Below are positions 1-5,932 of a stretch of DNA of 9,266 bases, one piece after another. This DNA is from Hyphomicrobiales bacterium (GTDB lineage: Bacteria > Pseudomonadota > Alphaproteobacteria > Rhizobiales > Afifellaceae), in assembly GCA_013812985.1 (NCBI GenBank), contig JACCSN010000833.1, positions 1-9,266 of the forward strand, given 5' to 3'. A program made the position numbers and the translations under genes. Below the pieces are notes generated by a model, which saw nothing but the letters and a program-made list of their open reading frames with translations, was not told the origin of the DNA and did not search any database. Positions within the stretch are counted from its first letter, which is position 1; every line of letters begins with the position of its first letter.

Positions 1-763
1 CGCCCGACGAGCCGACCAGCGCGCCGGTGATGATCAGCGCCGTGTTGCCGAGCGTGAAGCCGATGCCGGCGGCGGCCCAGCCGGAATAGGAGTTCAGCAT
101 CGAGATGACGACCGGCATGTCGGCGCCACCGATCGGGACGATGATGAGCCCGCCGAGCGTCAGGCTCGCCAGCACGATCAGCCAGAAGACCAGGCGGCTC
201 TCCGTTGTCACCAGCGCGAAGATCAGGAGCACGAGGAGCGCCGCGAGGCCGATATTGATGAGGTGGCGCGAGGGCAGCAGGATCGGCTTGCCCGACATGT
301 TGCCGTTCAGCTTGGCGAAGGCGATGATCGAGCCGGTGAAGGTGATGGCGCCGATCGCCGCGCCGAGCGACAATTCCAGGAGCGCCTGGCCCTCGATGTC
401 GCCGACCCTGCCGATGCCGATGGCCTGCGGCGCATAGAGCGCGGCGGCCGCGACCAGCACCGCCGCGAGTCCCACAAGCGAATGGAAGGCGGCGACAAGC
501 TGCGGCATCGCCGTCATTGGGATTCTGCGGGCGATGACGGCGCCGACGGCGCCGCCGAGGCCGAGCGCGACCAGCAGCAGGAGCCAGCCCAGCGCGTCGT
601 CCGGCGGGCTGCCAAGCAGCGTGGTGAGCACGGCGATGGCCATGCCCGCCATCCCGAACTGGTTGCCGCGCCGGCTGCTCGTTGGATGCGACAGGCCGCG
701 CAGCGCCATGATGAAGAGGACGCCGGCAACGAGGTAGAGGAAGGCGGTGACGCTGGGGGACAT
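1..763 (-). CDS. pntB: NAD(P) transhydrogenase subunit beta, N-terminal 254 residues (runs off left edge)
   Basis: PntB forms the bulk of the membrane proton channel and, in its C-terminal domain III, binds NADP(H); with the alpha subunits it couples proton entry to hydride transfer from NADH to NADP+ at the inner membrane. Seen here: a hydrophobic N-terminus (residues 5-22), the conserved stretch around residues 90-102 with a histidine at 94 in the position of the proton-pathway histidine of the E. coli beta subunit, the conserved FTGSIIAFAKLNG segment (142-154), and SMLNSYSGWAAA (221-232) with its conserved asparagine. Family members are about 460 residues, so domain III lies outside the window. 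The ATG at 763 gives the usual family N-terminus (MSPSVTAFLYLVAG). It starts 11 bases after the hepT stop and has no visible Shine-Dalgarno, so its translation may depend on ribosomes leaving hepT. In relatives it normally follows pntAB directly. Confidence 0.97.
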   Translation of the reverse strand, partial: MSPSVTAFLYLVAGVLFIMALRGLSHPTSSRRGNQFGMAGMAIAVLTTLLGSPPDDALGWLLLLVALGLGGAVGAVIARRIPMTAMPQLVAAFHSLVGLAAVLVAAAALYAPQAIGIGRVGDIEGQALLELSLGAAIGAITFTGSIIAFAKLNGNMSGKPILLPSRHLINIGLAALLVLLIFALVTTESRLVFWLIVLASLTLGGLIIVPIGGADMPVVISMLNSYSGWAAAGIGFTLGNTALIITGALVGSSG

Positions 764-774
764 GGCTTGAGCCG

Positions 775-1155
775 CTATTGGTCTTCGCTGGGCAAAGCGC
801 CGGATCTCTCGTCATCCACGCTCTTGTTCAGAATGCGTTCCAAAACCGCGGTGAGTTCCGGCAGTCTAACCGCGATGGTTTGCACCATGATTTCGGCGCT
901 CCGACTGCGATAGCCATGAACGAGCCTGTGGCGCATGGCAATCGCGTCCCGCCAGGGTACGTCGGGTAGCGCCGCTTGGCCAGCCGGCGAAACCTTGTTC
1001 GCGGCCTCCCCGATAACCTGGACTGCATAAGAGACGGCCAGGAAGGATGTCTGATCGGCAGCAAGCGTCGCAGCATTTGCCTTTCCCAAGATGCGGATGG
1101 CCGTTTGGGCATATTCAAGCATGTCCAACAGCCATTCGCGATCGATCTCGTTCAC
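775..1155 (-). CDS. hepT: HepT-like HEPN-domain ribonuclease toxin (DUF86 family)
   Basis: 126-residue all-helical HEPN protein. The family hallmark RX4HXY is present as RHRLVHGY, residues 75-82 (Arg75, His80, Tyr82); in characterised HepT toxins these residues form an RNase site, and the tyrosine is the residue AMPylated by the partner antitoxin. The upstream helices (SFLAVSYAVQVIGEAANKVS, 37-56) are also typical of the family. The start is GTG at 1155, overlapping the mntA stop by four bases (GTGA), which implies translational coupling. The C-terminal 16 residues (KSVDDERSGALPSEDQ) form a polar tail beyond the HEPN core. G+C is lower than in flanking pnt genes: 34/60 at 1021-1080 and 32/60 at 1081-1140. 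It ends 11 bases before pntB. Family assignment is firm; activity in the cell is inferred from the intact motif and partner. Confidence 0.93.
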   Translation of the reverse strand: MNEIDREWLLDMLEYAQTAIRILGKANAATLAADQTSFLAVSYAVQVIGEAANKVSPAGQAALPDVPWRDAIAMRHRLVHGYRSRSAEIMVQTIAVRLPELTAVLERILNKSVDDERSGALPSEDQ

Positions 1156-1457
1156 GAGAGCGGAACCAGATCGCGCTCCATGATCGCGCGCCCACTCGGG
1201 CGCATTCCCTCCCAGGTGACGATTTCGACCGGCATACCCAGACCGATTGCCTCCTCCAAATCGCGTTCGGCCCGCGAGAGGTCGAAAAGCGAAGGCGTGC
1301 CGACAATGTCAACTACGACATCCACGTCGCTTTCAGGTTTCGCATCACCGCGGGCCACCGACCCGATAAGGCCTACTAGGCGGATGCCGTAGCGTTGCTC
1401 GATAGGGTCGCGCTGTGCTCGCAACGCGCCAACGACATGGTCCCGATCAATCTTCAC
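1152..1457 (-). CDS. mntA: MntA-like minimal nucleotidyltransferase antitoxin
   Basis: 101-residue minimal nucleotidyltransferase. It shows the catalytic signature GSX10DXD: Gly32-Ser33 and Asp44-x-Asp46 ([15 protein letters not shown]). Glu78 in VEIVT sits where the third metal-binding carboxylate is expected. In studied pairs such proteins transfer AMP from ATP to a tyrosine of the HEPN toxin and so neutralise it. I chose the GTG at 1457: it overlaps the pntAB stop as GTGA, encodes a normal-length protein, and has a GAGGG four bases upstream (1462-1466, rather close). The reading frame stays open far upstream, but that part lies antisense-free within pntAB and pntAA in another frame and has no nucleotidyltransferase homology. 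It couples to hepT through a second GTGA overlap. Its position within the pnt operon is unusual. Confidence 0.93.
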   Translation of the reverse strand: MKIDRDHVVGALRAQRDPIEQRYGIRLVGLIGSVARGDAKPESDVDVVVDIVGTPSLFDLSRAERDLEEAIGLGMPVEIVTWEGMRPSGRAIMERDLVPLS

Positions 1458-1927
1458 GTCGCCCTCGGCTTGTACATCGCCAGCATGCGCTGGGTGACCA
1501 GGAAGCCGCCGAAGATGTTGACGCTGGCAAGGATGACGGCGAGGAAGCCGAAGAAGCGCGCCAGGCCCGTCCCTTCGCCGAGGAGCGGCACGCCGACGGC
1601 GAGCAGCGCGCCGACGATGATGACGGAGGAGATGGCGTTGGTGACGCTCATCAGCGGCGTGTGGAGCGCCGGGGTGACCGACCAGACGACGTAATAGCCG
1701 ACGAAGATCGCCAGCACGAAGATCGACAGGCGGAAGACGAACGGGTCGATCGCCCCGCCCGTGGCGGCATGGGCGGCGATACCGGCTGCATCCAGCGTCC
1801 CGTCCTGCCCGAGCGCGATTTGCGCCGCCTGCTCCGCCGCGAGCCGCGCCTGCTCCGCCGCGTTTCCAGCTGCCGTGGCGGCGTCCTCGGCCCGCCGCAC
1901 CGCCTCGCTCAGCGTCTCCGGTTCCAT
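1454..1927 (-). CDS. pntAB: NAD(P) transhydrogenase subunit alpha 2 (membrane part)
   Basis: 157-residue integral membrane subunit, the alpha-chain share of the transhydrogenase membrane domain in species with a split alpha subunit. Three membrane segments are visible at about residues 62-82, 91-114 and 121-146. The conserved [13 protein letters not shown] (89-101) and the C-terminal [19 protein letters not shown] (135-153) are diagnostic. The first ~40 residues form an alanine/glutamate-rich, probably helical extension ([20 protein letters not shown]) not needed for the membrane fold. The ATG at 1927 shares one base with the pntAA stop (TGATG) and is preceded by a strong purine-rich ribosome site. 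The stop overlaps the start of mntA rather than leading into pntB, which is the odd point here. Confidence 0.96.
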   Translation of the reverse strand: MEPETLSEAVRRAEDAATAAGNAAEQARLAAEQAAQIALGQDGTLDAAGIAAHAATGGAIDPFVFRLSIFVLAIFVGYYVVWSVTPALHTPLMSVTNAISSVIIVGALLAVGVPLLGEGTGLARFFGFLAVILASVNIFGGFLVTQRMLAMYKPRAT

Positions 1928-3093
1928 CAGAGCGTCCCTCCTCCTTGAACCGATGCCGCGGCATCCTGTTTCGGCGCGAAGGCCGGATGCACAATCGCAC
2001 CACCCGACGTGAGCAGCGTCGCGGCGACGATCTCGTCGTCGCGGTTGATCTTCAGCTCGTTGGTCGCCTTGTCGATCATCGGCTCGACAAAGGCGAATAT
2101 GTTGCGGGCGAGGAGCGCGGAGGACGAAGCTGCGATGCGGCCGGCCATGTTCATGTGGCCGATGATCGTCACGCCGCCCACCTTGGCGACCTGACCCGGG
2201 ATCGCGCCCTCGACGTTGCCGCCCCGCTCCACCGCCAGATCAACGATCACCGAGCCGTCCGCCATGGAGGCCACCATGTCGCGCGACAGCAGCTTTGGTG
2301 CCGGCCGGCCCGGGATGAGCGCCGTCGTGATCACGATGTCCTGCTTGGCGATGTGGCTGGCGACCAGCGCCGCCTGCTTGGCCTGGTAATCCTTCGACAT
2401 CTCCTTGGCGTAGCCGCCGGCCGTCTCCGCCGCCTTGAACTCCTCGTCCTCCACGGCGATGAACTTGCCCCCGAGCGAGGCGACCTGCTCCTTGGCGGCC
2501 GGCCGCACATCCGTCGCCGACACCACCGCGCCGAGCCGGCGCGCCGTGGCGACCGCCTGCAGCCCGGCGACCCCGGCGCCCATCACGAAGACCCGCGCCG
2601 CCGGGACGGTGCCCGCCGCCGTCATCATCATCGGCATGGCGCGCCCGAAGGCGTGCGCCGCCTCGATCACCGCCTGGTAGCCGGCGAGGTTGGCCTGGCT
2701 CGACAGCACGTCCATGACCTGGGCGCGGGTGATGCGCGGGATGAGCTCCAGCGCGAAAGCCGAAAGCCCGGCATCGGCCATCCGGCCGAGCGCGGCGGCG
2801 TTGTCGTAAGGATCCATGAGGGCGACGATCGCCGCGCCGGGCTTGTAGGATTCCAGGCTGTCAGGGCGGCGGACCCGCAGCACCAGATCGGCCTCGCGCA
2901 AGGCCTCAACAGCCGTCGACGCGATCTCCGCCCCCGCTTCGCTGTAATGCCTGTCGTCGAGGCCCGCGCCCACGCCGGCGCCTGCCTCGACGGTCACGGT
3001 CGCGCCGGCGGCGATGAACTTTTTGACGGTCTCCGGCGTCGCCGCGACGCGCGGTTCGGCTGCGGCATCATCCCTGACGACGGCGATCCGCAT
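1927..3093 (-). CDS. pntAA: NAD(P) transhydrogenase subunit alpha 1 (NAD(H)-binding domain I)
   Basis: 388-residue soluble, peripheral subunit that binds NAD(H) and passes hydride to NADP+ bound on PntB. Visible features in order: N-terminal domain beginning MRIAVVRDD; the loop [20 protein letters not shown] (119-138), which holds the Arg-Gln-Asp residues at the hydride-transfer site; the dinucleotide-binding GAGVAGLQA (172-180) followed by the ribose-binding acid in ATDVRP (193-198); the mobile loop around [11 protein letters not shown] (226-236); and [14 protein letters not shown] (256-269). Length is normal for the split form. The start lies 10 bases after the stop of the small membrane protein gene, without a clear Shine-Dalgarno, and the stop shares a base with the pntAB start. 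Confidence 0.97.
   Translation of the reverse strand: MRIAVVRDDAAAEPRVAATPETVKKFIAAGATVTVEAGAGVGAGLDDRHYSEAGAEIASTAVEALREADLVLRVRRPDSLESYKPGAAIVALMDPYDNAAALGRMADAGLSAFALELIPRITRAQVMDVLSSQANLAGYQAVIEAAHAFGRAMPMMMTAAGTVPAARVFVMGAGVAGLQAVATARRLGAVVSATDVRPAAKEQVASLGGKFIAVEDEEFKAAETAGGYAKEMSKDYQAKQAALVASHIAKQDIVITTALIPGRPAPKLLSRDMVASMADGSVIVDLAVERGGNVEGAIPGQVAKVGGVTIIGHMNMAGRIAASSSALLARNIFAFVEPMIDKATNELKINRDDEIVAATLLTSGGAIVHPAFAPKQDAAASVQGGGTL
1936..1946 (-). promoter_or_regulatory. Shine-Dalgarno of pntAB, inside the end of pntAA
   Basis: The minus strand reads AAGGAGGAGGG eight bases before the pntAB ATG. The same bases encode the Gln-Gly-Gly-Gly tail of PntAA, so the site is embedded in coding sequence. 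Together with the one-base stop/start overlap it allows strong translation of pntAB. Confidence 0.75.
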
Positions 3094-3103
3094 GAGGGCG
3101 CCG

Positions 3104-3406
3104 CTAACCGACCGAAACGGCCATCAGGAGAAATCCGATCACCGTCACCGCGACAAGCGGCCTGACCGTTCCCCGTGCGAAGATGCCGATCCCGACCCCG
3201 ATCATGGTCAGGATCAGGAGGAGCGTGCCGAGCCAGAACCCGCCGCCGCCGCCGAAGGAGAACAGCACCAGCGCCAGCATCGTGTCGATGACGGCCAGGA
3301 TGGTGATCTTGGTGAGCGCCAGGAAGCCGGAATAGGTGCGCTCGTGCTCGGTGTAGTCCATCGGCGCGCCGAGCTCGGCGGGTCCGGAGGTAAGGTGTTC
3401 GGCCAT
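3104..3406 (-). CDS. Small membrane protein with aa3-type cytochrome c oxidase subunit IV-like domain
   Basis: 100-residue protein. Residues 16-29 (MDYTEHERTYSGFL) match the short conserved motif of proteins annotated as bacterial aa3-type cytochrome c oxidase subunit IV. It is followed by three likely membrane segments (about 30-50, 57-77, 81-98), with a Gly-rich turn FGGGGGF at 51-57. The ATG at 3406 was chosen because a candidate promoter lies just upstream of it; a GGGGA lies five bases before the ATG. No other oxidase subunit gene is in view: the gene leads directly into pntAA, an arrangement I recall from many Rhizobiales. The oxidase name may therefore reflect the motif only; a role in assembly or stability of the transhydrogenase is an inference from position. 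Confidence 0.85.
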   Translation of the reverse strand: MAEHLTSGPAELGAPMDYTEHERTYSGFLALTKITILAVIDTMLALVLFSFGGGGGFWLGTLLLILTMIGVGIGIFARGTVRPLVAVTVIGFLLMAVSVG

Positions 3407-3446
3407 GAGGTTCCCCGAGAGGAGGTCAGGTGAGGTCGCGTCCGGC

Positions 3447-3474
3447 TTTATCACAGGCACGGAAACGGGGGCAA
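3447..3474 (-). promoter_or_regulatory. Candidate promoter of the pnt operon
   Basis: On the minus strand TTGCCC (3474-3469) and GATAAA (3452-3447) are separated by 16 bases, and a TG one base before the -10 resembles an extended -10. It lies in the 85-bp gap between the dehalogenase stop and the first gene of the pnt operon, about 40 bases before the ATG at 3406. The match is partial; no terminator hairpin for the upstream gene was seen, so read-through from the dehalogenase is also possible. Confidence 0.4.
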
Positions 3475-3491
3475 CGCGTTCAAGCGTCCAA

Positions 3492-4370
3492 TCAACGGCC
3501 CGCAAAGAAACCGAGCAGCGCCTCCAGCGTCTCCTCCGGCCGCTCCTCGGCCATGTAATGGCCGCTGTCAATCGGCTGGCCCCTGACATCGTCCGCCCAA
3601 TCGCGCCAGACCGCCAGCGGATCGTAGAGTTTTGGCAGGATGCCCTCGGCCGCCCAGAGGACTAGCATGGGGCAGGCGATCTTGCGCTGGCCGAAATCCG
3701 CCACATCCAACTCGCAGTCGATCCCTGCCCCCGCCCGGTAATCCTCGCAGATGGCGTGCACGGTCGCGGGATCGCTGAAGGCGCGCCAGTAGTCCGCAAT
3801 GGCTTCGGGATCAAAGAAGGCGGGCGGTTCCGCTGCGGCCGGCCAGTTGCGCTGGAAGAACCATTCCGGGTCGCCGGCGATCAGCTTCTCCGGCAAGGGA
3901 TAAGGCTGCGGCAGGAAGAACCAGTGCCAGTAGCCCATGGCGAAGCGCATCTCGGTGCGGCGGTAGTGCTCCAGCGTCGGCAGGATGTCGAGGACGGCGA
4001 GCTTTTCGACCGCCTCCGGATGATCGAGGGCCATGCGGTAGGCGCAGCGCCCGCCGCGGTCATGCCCGGCGACCGAGAAGGACGGGAAGCCAAAGTGCCG
4101 CATGAGCGCGACCTGGTCGCGGGCCATGGCACGCTTGGAATAGGGCTCGTGGTCGGGCGTCGTCTCCGGCTTGGAGCTTTCGCCGTAGCCGCGGAGATCG
4201 GCGGCGACCACGGTGAAGGTCTTGGCGAGCTCCGGCGTGATCCGATGCCACATGACATGGGTCTGCGGATTGCCGTGGAGGAGCAAGAGGCCGGGCCCAT
4301 TGCCGCCGATGCGGGCGCGGATCGTCGCCTCGCCGGTCTCGACATTGTGGAGCCGGAAGCCCTCAAACAT
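3492..4370 (-). CDS. Alpha/beta-hydrolase, haloacetate (fluoroacetate) dehalogenase type
   Basis: 292-residue cytosolic hydrolase that probably replaces the halogen of a 2-haloacid by water, giving glycolate from haloacetate. Visible residues: oxyanion region HGNPQ (32-36); nucleophile Asp104 in GHDRGGR, with carboxylate-binding Arg105 and Arg108; acid Asp128 (LAVLDILP); the halide pocket His149-Trp150 and Tyr211; and base His271 (SGHYMAEE). From memory, the Burkholderia FA1 fluoroacetate dehalogenase uses Asp104, Arg105, Arg108, Asp128, His149, Trp150, Tyr212 and His271, so the numbering agrees almost exactly. The ATG at 4370 is supported by GGGAGG ten bases upstream and by the family N-terminus (MFEGF). 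It overlaps the end of the ABC1 kinase gene by eight bases. Defluorination itself is a prediction; related enzymes can prefer chloroacetate or act as other esterases or epoxide hydrolases. Confidence 0.9.
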   Translation of the reverse strand: MFEGFRLHNVETGEATIRARIGGNGPGLLLLHGNPQTHVMWHRITPELAKTFTVVAADLRGYGESSKPETTPDHEPYSKRAMARDQVALMRHFGFPSFSVAGHDRGGRCAYRMALDHPEAVEKLAVLDILPTLEHYRRTEMRFAMGYWHWFFLPQPYPLPEKLIAGDPEWFFQRNWPAAAEPPAFFDPEAIADYWRAFSDPATVHAICEDYRAGAGIDCELDVADFGQRKIACPMLVLWAAEGILPKLYDPLAVWRDWADDVRGQPIDSGHYMAEERPEETLEALLGFFAGR

Positions 4371-5778
4371 CGCTGCTCGGCCTCCCGTTCGAGCGCCGAG
4401 CGGCGCAGGCGGGAGCCGCGCCGAGCCCCGCCGCATGCAGCGCGCCGGCCTGCCGGGCCGTGAGCCGGGCCCGGTCGAAACCCTCGATTTCCGCGTTGAA
4501 CAGGCGGTGGAAGTTCATTTCCGCCTTGAGATGCAGGAACACGGCGCCGAGGCCGATCGCCGCGCGGTCCATGAAGACGAATTCGCGCGGGACTTTCACC
4601 GGCCCCATGCGCTTCAGCGCCTGATGCACCTGAAAGGCCTGCCGGCGGCCGTATTCCGCCGGCGAGACGCCGTCGGCGACCGAGCGCACGCGGTCTTCCA
4701 GGAGGGGGCCGTAGATGAAGCGCGCCCAGATGTTCAGCGTATCGATCAGCTCCTTGGTCAGGCCGCGGAAGCCCCAGCTCTCGTAAGCGCCGACGACGCG
4801 CTCGCGGTCGTCCGTCTGCAGGCCGCGATAAAGCTCGATAACGCCGTCCACGAAGATCGGCGGGAAGATGCGGATGCAGCCGTAATCCAGGAGGTTGATG
4901 CCGGCCGGCCGGCCTTCCGTCTCGAACACCGTGTAATTGCCGAGATGCGGGTCGCCGTGGATCACCGCGTAATGGCTGAACGGACGCCACCAGGCCTTGA
5001 ACATGGCTTCGGCGATGCGGTTGCGCTCGTCGAGCGGGTGGTCCTTGTAGGCGAGCAGTTTTTGGCCTTCCAGCCAGCTCATGGTAAGCAGGCGCCGCGT
5101 CGACAGATCGCCTTCCACGTCCGGCACGCGGATCAACTCCTCCCCGCCGAGGATGTGCCGGTAGAGCGCGACGTGGCGCGCCTCGCGGTGGTAGTCGAGT
5201 TCCTCGCGGACGCGCTCGGATAGCTCCTCGATGATCTCGCTCGTATCGATCGCCGGGTCCATGCGGCGGTGGATGGAGAAGATGACGCGGAGCTGCCGGA
5301 GATCGGCTTCCACGGCGCTCGCCATTTCCGGGTATTGGAGCTTGCAGGCGAGCGCCGCGCCGGCCTTTGTCGTCGCCCGGTGCACCTGGCCGAGGGAAGC
5401 CGCCGCCGCCGGGTTGCGCTCGAACGAGCCGAAGCGGTCGAGCCATCCGGCGCCGAGCTCCGCCACCATGCGCCGCTTCACGAACGCCCAGCCCATCGGC
5501 GGCGCATCGGCCTGCAGCTGCGCCAGCTCGATCGCATATTCCGGCGGGACCGCGTCGGGGATGGTCGCCAGGAGCTGCGCGACCTTCATCAGCGGGCCCT
5601 TGAGCCCGCCCAGCGTGCGGGCCAGCTCCGCCGCGTTGGCGGCACGGTCGACGTCGCGCCCGAGCGCGCGCGAGCCGATCATCTTCGCGGCGAGGCCGCC
5701 TACGCCGGCGCCCACCCGCGCATAGCGGGTCAGCCGCCCGCTCAGCCGATTGGCTTCTTCGTCGCGTTCTGAAGTCAT
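4363..5778 (-). CDS. ABC1/UbiB (AarF)-family atypical protein kinase
   Basis: 471-residue protein of the family that includes UbiB and COQ8, ATPase/kinase-like proteins mostly tied to quinone or isoprenoid-lipid metabolism. In order: KxGQ-type motif as KVAQ (65-68); alanine-rich nucleotide loop AAAASLGQVH (124-133), the ABC1 hallmark replacing the usual Gly-rich loop; Lys146 in CKLQYP; ExD motif as ELD (193-195); catalytic HGDPHLGN (274-281); and metal-binding LDYG (297-300). The KxGQ glycine is Ala and the DFG phenylalanine is Tyr, which may mark a subfamily. No C-terminal transmembrane pair like that of E. coli UbiB is evident; the C-terminus (445-471) is Ala/Arg-rich and low in complexity. 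The ATG at 5778 has only a weak ribosome site. It is translationally coupled to the dehalogenase. The substrate is unknown. Confidence 0.93.
   Translation of the reverse strand: MTSERDEEANRLSGRLTRYARVGAGVGGLAAKMIGSRALGRDVDRAANAAELARTLGGLKGPLMKVAQLLATIPDAVPPEYAIELAQLQADAPPMGWAFVKRRMVAELGAGWLDRFGSFERNPAAAASLGQVHRATTKAGAALACKLQYPEMASAVEADLRQLRVIFSIHRRMDPAIDTSEIIEELSERVREELDYHREARHVALYRHILGGEELIRVPDVEGDLSTRRLLTMSWLEGQKLLAYKDHPLDERNRIAEAMFKAWWRPFSHYAVIHGDPHLGNYTVFETEGRPAGINLLDYGCIRIFPPIFVDGVIELYRGLQTDDRERVVGAYESWGFRGLTKELIDTLNIWARFIYGPLLEDRVRSVADGVSPAEYGRRQAFQVHQALKRMGPVKVPREFVFMDRAAIGLGAVFLHLKAEMNFHRLFNAEIEGFDRARLTARQAGALHAAGLGAAPACAARRSNGRPSSDV
4381..4386 (-). promoter_or_regulatory. Shine-Dalgarno of the dehalogenase gene
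   Basis: GGGAGG on the minus strand, ten bases before the ATG at 4370 and inside the last codons of the upstream kinase gene. It decides between this start and an in-frame start 22 codons earlier, which lacks such a site and would add a non-homologous Arg/Pro-rich leader. Confidence 0.6.
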
Positions 5779-5792
5779 AAGCCATCTACTTG

Positions 5793-5822
5793 GGTCTCGT
5801 GGCCGCTAAAGCAACCGAGACC
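5793..5822. repeat. Inverted repeat in the divergent 154-bp intergenic region
   Basis: GGTCTCG (5793-5799) and CGAGACC (5816-5822) form perfect 7-bp arms around a 16-base loop. It lies 15-44 bases before the kinase ATG and about 110 bases before the transporter start, in the only divergent spacer of the window (5779-5932). It could be a regulator site or an mRNA hairpin in the kinase leader. I found no convincing -35/-10 pair in the spacer for either direction. Confidence 0.4.
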
Positions 5823-5915
5823 ACGCCCGCTGCGTTGAAGGCCAGTTCATCGGACGCCTCGCACAGGCGGGCTCTCACCTGCACTGGGTTTACGAGGCTT
5901 GTGGCGGCCGGGATC

Positions 5916-5924
5916 GGGAAGGAG
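5916..5924 (+). promoter_or_regulatory. Strong Shine-Dalgarno fixing a TTG start
   Basis: GGGAAGGAG stands eight bases before the TTG at 5933. No ATG or GTG with comparable spacing occurs nearby in frame, so this site supports translation of the transporter gene from the rare TTG codon. Confidence 0.7.
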
Positions 5925-5932
5925 CAGCAGCT

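Noticed and set aside
764..1472. GGCTTG direct repeat (764-769 and 1467-1472) flanking the mntA-hepT segment, as a possible target duplication
   Set aside because: Six bases can match by chance over the area searched, and removing one repeat unit with the segment would leave pntAB without its stop codon, so it does not restore a sensible ancestral junction.
1458..2003. Possible 182-residue N-terminal extension of MntA
   Set aside because: The frame is open but out of phase with pntAB, gives an Arg/Gly-rich sequence without homology, and the GTG at 1457 yields a standard-length antitoxin.
1945..3165. A 406-codon open frame on the plus strand, antisense to pntAA
   Set aside because: It is rich in Arg, His and Asp, lacks recognisable motifs and lies wholly opposite a clearly conserved gene; long antisense frames are expected in GC-rich DNA.
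3470..3491. AACGCGTT palindrome after the dehalogenase stop as a terminator
   Set aside because: It is too short, has no loop and is not followed by a T tract in the direction of transcription.
3881..5785. A 634-codon minus-strand frame overlapping the kinase and dehalogenase genes
   Set aside because: It spans two strongly supported genes in another frame and its translation is a low-complexity Arg/Pro/Ala mixture.
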